Position numbers and translations under genes: made by a program. 64,000 nt of DNA from Otatea glauca (Eukaryota; Streptophyta; Magnoliopsida; Poales; Poaceae): positions 68,571,782 through 68,635,781 of the forward strand of contig CM070711.1 of the NCBI GenBank assembly GCA_036346275.1. The letters are read 5' to 3'. The notes beneath the pieces are model-generated. The model was given only the letters and a program-made list of their open reading frames with translations, made no database searches and had not been told where the DNA came from. Positions 60,023-64,000 of the stretch are shown piece after piece. Each line of letters opens with the position of its first letter. Position 1 is the first letter of the stretch.

Positions 60023-60691
60023 CTACTGCTTATTATGACATGTCCTCCGCTCATGTCCACTCTGCTTGCAAATCTTGCACTTCCTCTGCGCCTGCACGGC
60101 ATCAGCTGCATCCATATCACAGTGCATTCTTGTTCCTCTGGGCCTCCCAGGATCTTTTCGTCGTGTTAACGGATAAGGTACCTATAAAGGCCCGTCGATC
60201 GACTTGTAACTCGTACCAATATTGAAGGAACTCATCTTGGGACGCCAAGTGTTTCTCAGGGCTTCTACTGTGTAGTATGACGATATGTATTGAGATGCAT
60301 CGTTCCCTCCCATATTCCTGCAAGCCGCGAATACATGGGAGCAAGGGATATGATGCAGTTTTGGCTTATTGCACGAGCACACCACCTCCTCCGTGCCTAG
60401 AGTACATTGCTGGACGGTGTCACCGGCGCTGTAGCCAGAGTGGTACCTACGATGGCACATTAACTCCAATATGTGGTTACCGAGGTCATACACCCTCGTG
60501 CGGTGGAACAGAGATTTGCTCCTCCTACTACTGATGATCTCCTGCACTGGTTAGCAGCACGACCATGATCTCGAAAATAGTCTGCTATTCTGTAGAACGT
60601 CAACTCTATTATAGCACACAACAGAAGCCCACGAACGCCCTTAAGGACATTGTTGAAGGCTTTCGCTATGTTCGTCGTCATAATGGTATAC
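60023..60691 (-). pseudogene. Mutator-like (MULE) transposase, C-terminal part with SWIM and zinc-knuckle fingers
   Basis: An exon starts at 60691 after acceptor TGTTAG: YTIMTTNIAKAFNNVLKGVR, then LCAIIELTFYRIADYFRDHG, the usual block after the MULE catalytic core. After a one-base frame change (about 60545) come SLFHRTRVYDL, the SWIM finger VVCSCNKPKLHHIPCSHVFA and ISSYYTVEALRNTW. A TAG (60182-60184) interrupts SIDGPL. The frame then continues with PYPLTRRKDPGRPRGTRMHC and the knuckle CKICKQSGHERRTC, stop 60023-60025. The catalytic DDE part is missing because a family A LTR begins at 60774. Confidence 0.85.
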
Positions 60692-60773
60692 CTAACAGAC
60701 AAAAACGCAAAGTTTATCATGAATGGGTCCAACACTCTTAGAATAAGTTAATCTCACAAATTAATAGGTGCAA

Positions 60774-63700
60774 TGTAACGACCCCCATTTTCGCAAACTT
60801 GCAAAAATGGAAATCTAATGTGCATTCCGTACTAGTCCCATGATCAGTAGCTAGTACGCACATACACCAATTGGAATCACAACCATACAACAAATATTAT
60901 TAAGCGGAAGCTATTACATAAAGAAAATTCTTACAACTCGTAGATATAGCGACTAAAGAAGCAAGGTCTTGTAGTGTGCCCATCCAACACCAACAGCAAT
61001 CGACAAGGCATAATCCCTAGAAAGATTCGACGAAGAAAATCCAACTGCGATTTAAAGAAACCTTGAAGCTTCGCTAACTTATCCACCTAAAACCACATAT
61101 AAGCAAGGGTGAGTACTTTCGTACTCGCAAGACTTGAGCAAAGCCTATAATATATGCGAGCCATTTCAAAGGAGGCTACTACGCTTAATTTGCATAAAGC
61201 GAAATTGACATTGTAAAACAAGTTATTTGCAAACGGAATTTATAAAAGCATAATTGACTGATATGAAATAAGTAAAGCATAAGTAATATTCACAACCCAT
61301 CGTGAATATCGAATAATCCAGAAATGGAATCCATCAATGTCGATCCTTTGACATGAAAACAAAAGCTGCTAAACAAGTTCCAAACCACAACACATTTTAG
61401 AAAATTAAACATTTAACTAGTGCAAGTTCGCCAAGTTTCCCATGATCGAGGGGACGGCTAATCAATTAGATTTACACTCTGCAGAGGTGTACAACTTTAC
61501 CCACAAGTCATGACCTTTTCTTTTTGCCGCGAGTTTCACGCACCTTAGGCGTGTGGCCAGAATGTTCATGACGAAAACCTTTACATTATCTAATTTAACT
61601 TTGCACCAGCACCGGGACGATAAAACCCACGCTATGCTGGGAGAACTCAGAGCATAGGAATGTTGGAGCTCCCCATAGACGTGGCGTACACCGTTATATT
61701 GGTAAGTGTTGTTCCCAAAGACCTCGGTGTGGGCACCCGTGAGACAAACCCGAAAGGAAAGCCCGTACTACTTGACCTACCAATGTGCAAAGTTAAACTA
61801 GATAACTTAATTGGTTTAAGGAAGCCCCATAACAACACTTGTGGTTGTACGGATTATCTTGGATCATACAACACTGAGGTTCGGTCCTTAAGTTGACACG
61901 GGCGATACTCCACCCTACACTACGTGCAAATCCCTCTGCACCTCCGGCTATTGCCAATAATCGCCTGCATCAAAACCATAGTTTTATTTTGGGTTTTTAA
62001 TCAAAATACCTATAACCAACAGCTACAATTACAACATTTTCCATTTCTCAAGAATCACATTTTGATCTGATCATCATCATCATTTATTCTAAAAGCATGG
62101 ATAAAAGTAATCGCATATACCCATGATGACATTAAGTAACTGTCTAAGCTTAATCTATGGTTATCGAGGTTCACATATTCATACTTATCAAGGAAGTTTC
62201 ATGAGACAACAGGTATAACTATCAGTACCACAAAATAGCAATTTACAGAAAGTAAACGTATGCATGAAACATTTTAATAAACAATGCAATTTAAATTCTG
62301 GGATCAAGATGGTCAAAAGAGGGTGCTTGCCTTGCTTATATATCGTTTACGACGAAGACGCGATCACGGCTGACGGAGGAAGGGACGTCGGATTCTACAC
62401 GTCGATTGATCGGAAAATATAGCAAATAAGAAACTTCAATAAGGGCAAAAAGAAAACAGACAGAAAATCAAATAAGGATTCATTGCAGAAAACAGGAACA
62501 CTTTAGAGTTGAATTATTTAAGTAATTACTTTATTCTTAAACTTGATGGTTTTATGACAAACAAAACAGGGTTTCTTTTAAAGATTATCTATTCTTGAAT
62601 TACGAATTCAAGAGGCTAAAATTATGAATTCTAGTATTTATAGCTTCGAATTATAGATGCTAAAATTATTTGGATAAAAAGAATTGAAACACTAGTTAAG
62701 GTTACGCTAATAACACTTAGCCTTAAGATTTTGCATAAGAAGGGTTTTAAATAAGTTATGATTGATAAGCTGGCTAAACAGATTTATTTATGGTTTTTAA
62801 GAAGGTTCTGGTGATACAAATATATTAATTATAAATTCTTTGTTACAAGGTTCACTTAATCTTATTATGGCAAAGTTCATTAAACATAAAATTAAGGGTT
62901 ATTTGACTACTAGGGTTTATATGCAAAACATGACGAAATAAGATTATTTCTTCGCAATTGGATAGCATATACTTTGAAGAACATATCTAGACCGATTTCA
63001 TACATTTTAGTGTTTAGACGAGACATTATTTTCACAACTGAAAACGCTTATGTGACATTAAAGGTTACGACATTCATACTTTCTAGGGGTATTCCACTAG
63101 CACGATTTAATTGAAAAGTGAGTTGTAAAGGAAGTATTTTTCTAGAATATGATAGACCATATCCTAAATATCATTTCTAAACTGATTTCTATAGTTTTTG
63201 CATTTAGACGAGAGGTTCTACGGATCGATGAAAAAGCTTGATGGTTCAATTTTTACTCGATAAGAGTTCAGTTTTTGATACAAGTTTGCGACTACACCGC
63301 CTAGGATAATCTACTCATTTTTCAGGTATTAACAGGGTATGACTTTAGAAGTGGTTTAAAGTTGGTTTCGCGACAATTGGCTTTTATCCGCGATGTTTTT
63401 CCTATAAACGATCATTAGGGTTTAACATTATTTTATTTCAACCTAGCACAAACATGAGATATTTTTGTCTAAACAGCAAGGGAACTATTTTTCAAGGTTA
63501 TAGGATTTGGTTTCATCAGATTCAGAGTTTATTCGCGAAAGTTGCGACTATTCCAATTATGCAAGTATTTACATATTGACTATTAATCATTTACTGTTTT
63601 ATGTAGCAAACTTTAAATATTATTTTACATCTGAGATCCTTGCACTGCCAGAGGTATAATAAAACTGGTTTGGTTACTATATGAATTCATTTGATCCATA

Positions 63701-64000
63701 TTCTAACTATTCAACTTTCTATACATATATATACACTTTATGTTTGAGCTATTTCATTCTTTTCAAGTTAACTCAAATCAAGTTAATTTATTAATTATTT
63801 TGGAAAATTAAGGTATTCTACTGCCATGTTAATATTTAGAAACTAAATTTTACTTATTCCATATTTCTTTTATACAAGTTATGTATATTTGAATTTCTAG
63901 CGCATTGAATACAATCTTTAATAGAAAGTAATTCGAAAAATAATGAAATTTAAATATTTTTATATATTTGAACTTATGGAAACATGAGTATTTCACTAAA
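60774..64000 (+). mobile_element. Family A LTR, left 3.2 kb, continues past window end
   Basis: Starts TGTAACGACCCCC with hairpin CCATTTT...AAAATGG and is preceded by TGCAA (the expected duplication partner lies outside the window). TGTAACGACC is the exact inverse of the GGTCGTTACA end of the copy at 16535-21551. Landmarks: hairpin 61111-61126, TTTACCCACAAGTCATG near 61496, GAATTCAAGAGGCTAAAATT near 62603. Its antisense exon (62331-62394, 64 bp) has lost one base relative to the others and hits a stop. The insertion breaks the MULE transposase. No gag/pol in the visible part. Confidence 0.8.

Noticed and set aside
30117..60547. Plus-strand frames at 57182-57611, 58632-58904 and 60277-60534
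   Set aside because: They are antisense shadows of the PMD and MULE exons, which have clear domain motifs on the minus strand.
8361..64000. Family A copies as full LTR retrotransposons
   Set aside because: Each has only one TG start and one CA end, and no gag, protease, reverse transcriptase or integrase motif was found between them.

Overview
This window is plant nuclear DNA, most likely from a grass. It contains the start of a Stowaway-type MITE, CACTA (En/Spm) genes with their hairpin repeats, a Mutator-like transposase next to a plant-mobile-domain gene, very long LTRs, and a plant cysteine oxidase gene with AG|GT introns. No rRNA, tRNA, bacterial operon or CRISPR array was seen. Nearly all the rest is transposon sequence, much of it nested.

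Region by region. (1) 1-5.2 kb: the 5' part of a minus-strand plant cysteine oxidase (PCO-like) gene. Two coding exons are visible (2984-3083 and 52-215), with a GC-rich 5' leader and promoter near 4.3-5.2 kb; the gene runs off the window start. Its first coding intron holds a Ty3/gypsy fragment. (2) 5.3-7.6 kb: a Stowaway end and a tandem repeat of about 550-590 bp. (3) 8361-21932: one long solo LTR (called family A here), bounded by the duplication ACGAC. It is interrupted by two members of a second LTR-like family (family B, 8779-10194 and 12511-15868) and by a second family A solo LTR (16535-21551, duplication TGATA). (4) 22.6-23.6 kb: a 232-bp solo LTR and a broken host-gene exon. (5) 24.1-34.1 kb: a decayed CACTA transposon with a TNP2-type transposase, then a second gene carrying a Transposase_24 region and a Ulp1-type protease region, plus two clusters of CACTGCCGGTT hairpins. 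(6) 35.5-44.6 kb: an AT-rich complex repeat array split by another family A solo LTR (36873-39648). (7) 44.6-51.3 kb: two overlapping or nested family A copies. (8) 51.8-60.7 kb: a palindrome array, tandem repeats, a degraded multi-zinc-finger gene, an intact-looking small GRF zinc-finger/membrane gene, a PMD gene with three nonsense codons and the end of a MULE transposase. (9) 60774-64000: another family A LTR that cuts the MULE transposase and leaves the window.

Two observations are the best candidates for something not described before. First, the family B element at 12511-15868 carries about twenty inverted repeats whose stems differ but whose 5-nt loop is nearly always ACACA. Second, every well-preserved family A LTR carries on its minus strand the same two short acidic coding exons, joined by a phase-1 intron with a conserved GC-AG-type donor. 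A hairpin (GAGTAC...GTACTC) sits 22-26 nt upstream of the acceptor. This looks like a small antisense gene living inside the LTR.

Only the PCO-like gene and the small GRF gene look potentially functional. All transposase genes carry stops or frameshifts. Family names come from recognised protein motifs and repeat ends read by eye; no database search was run.
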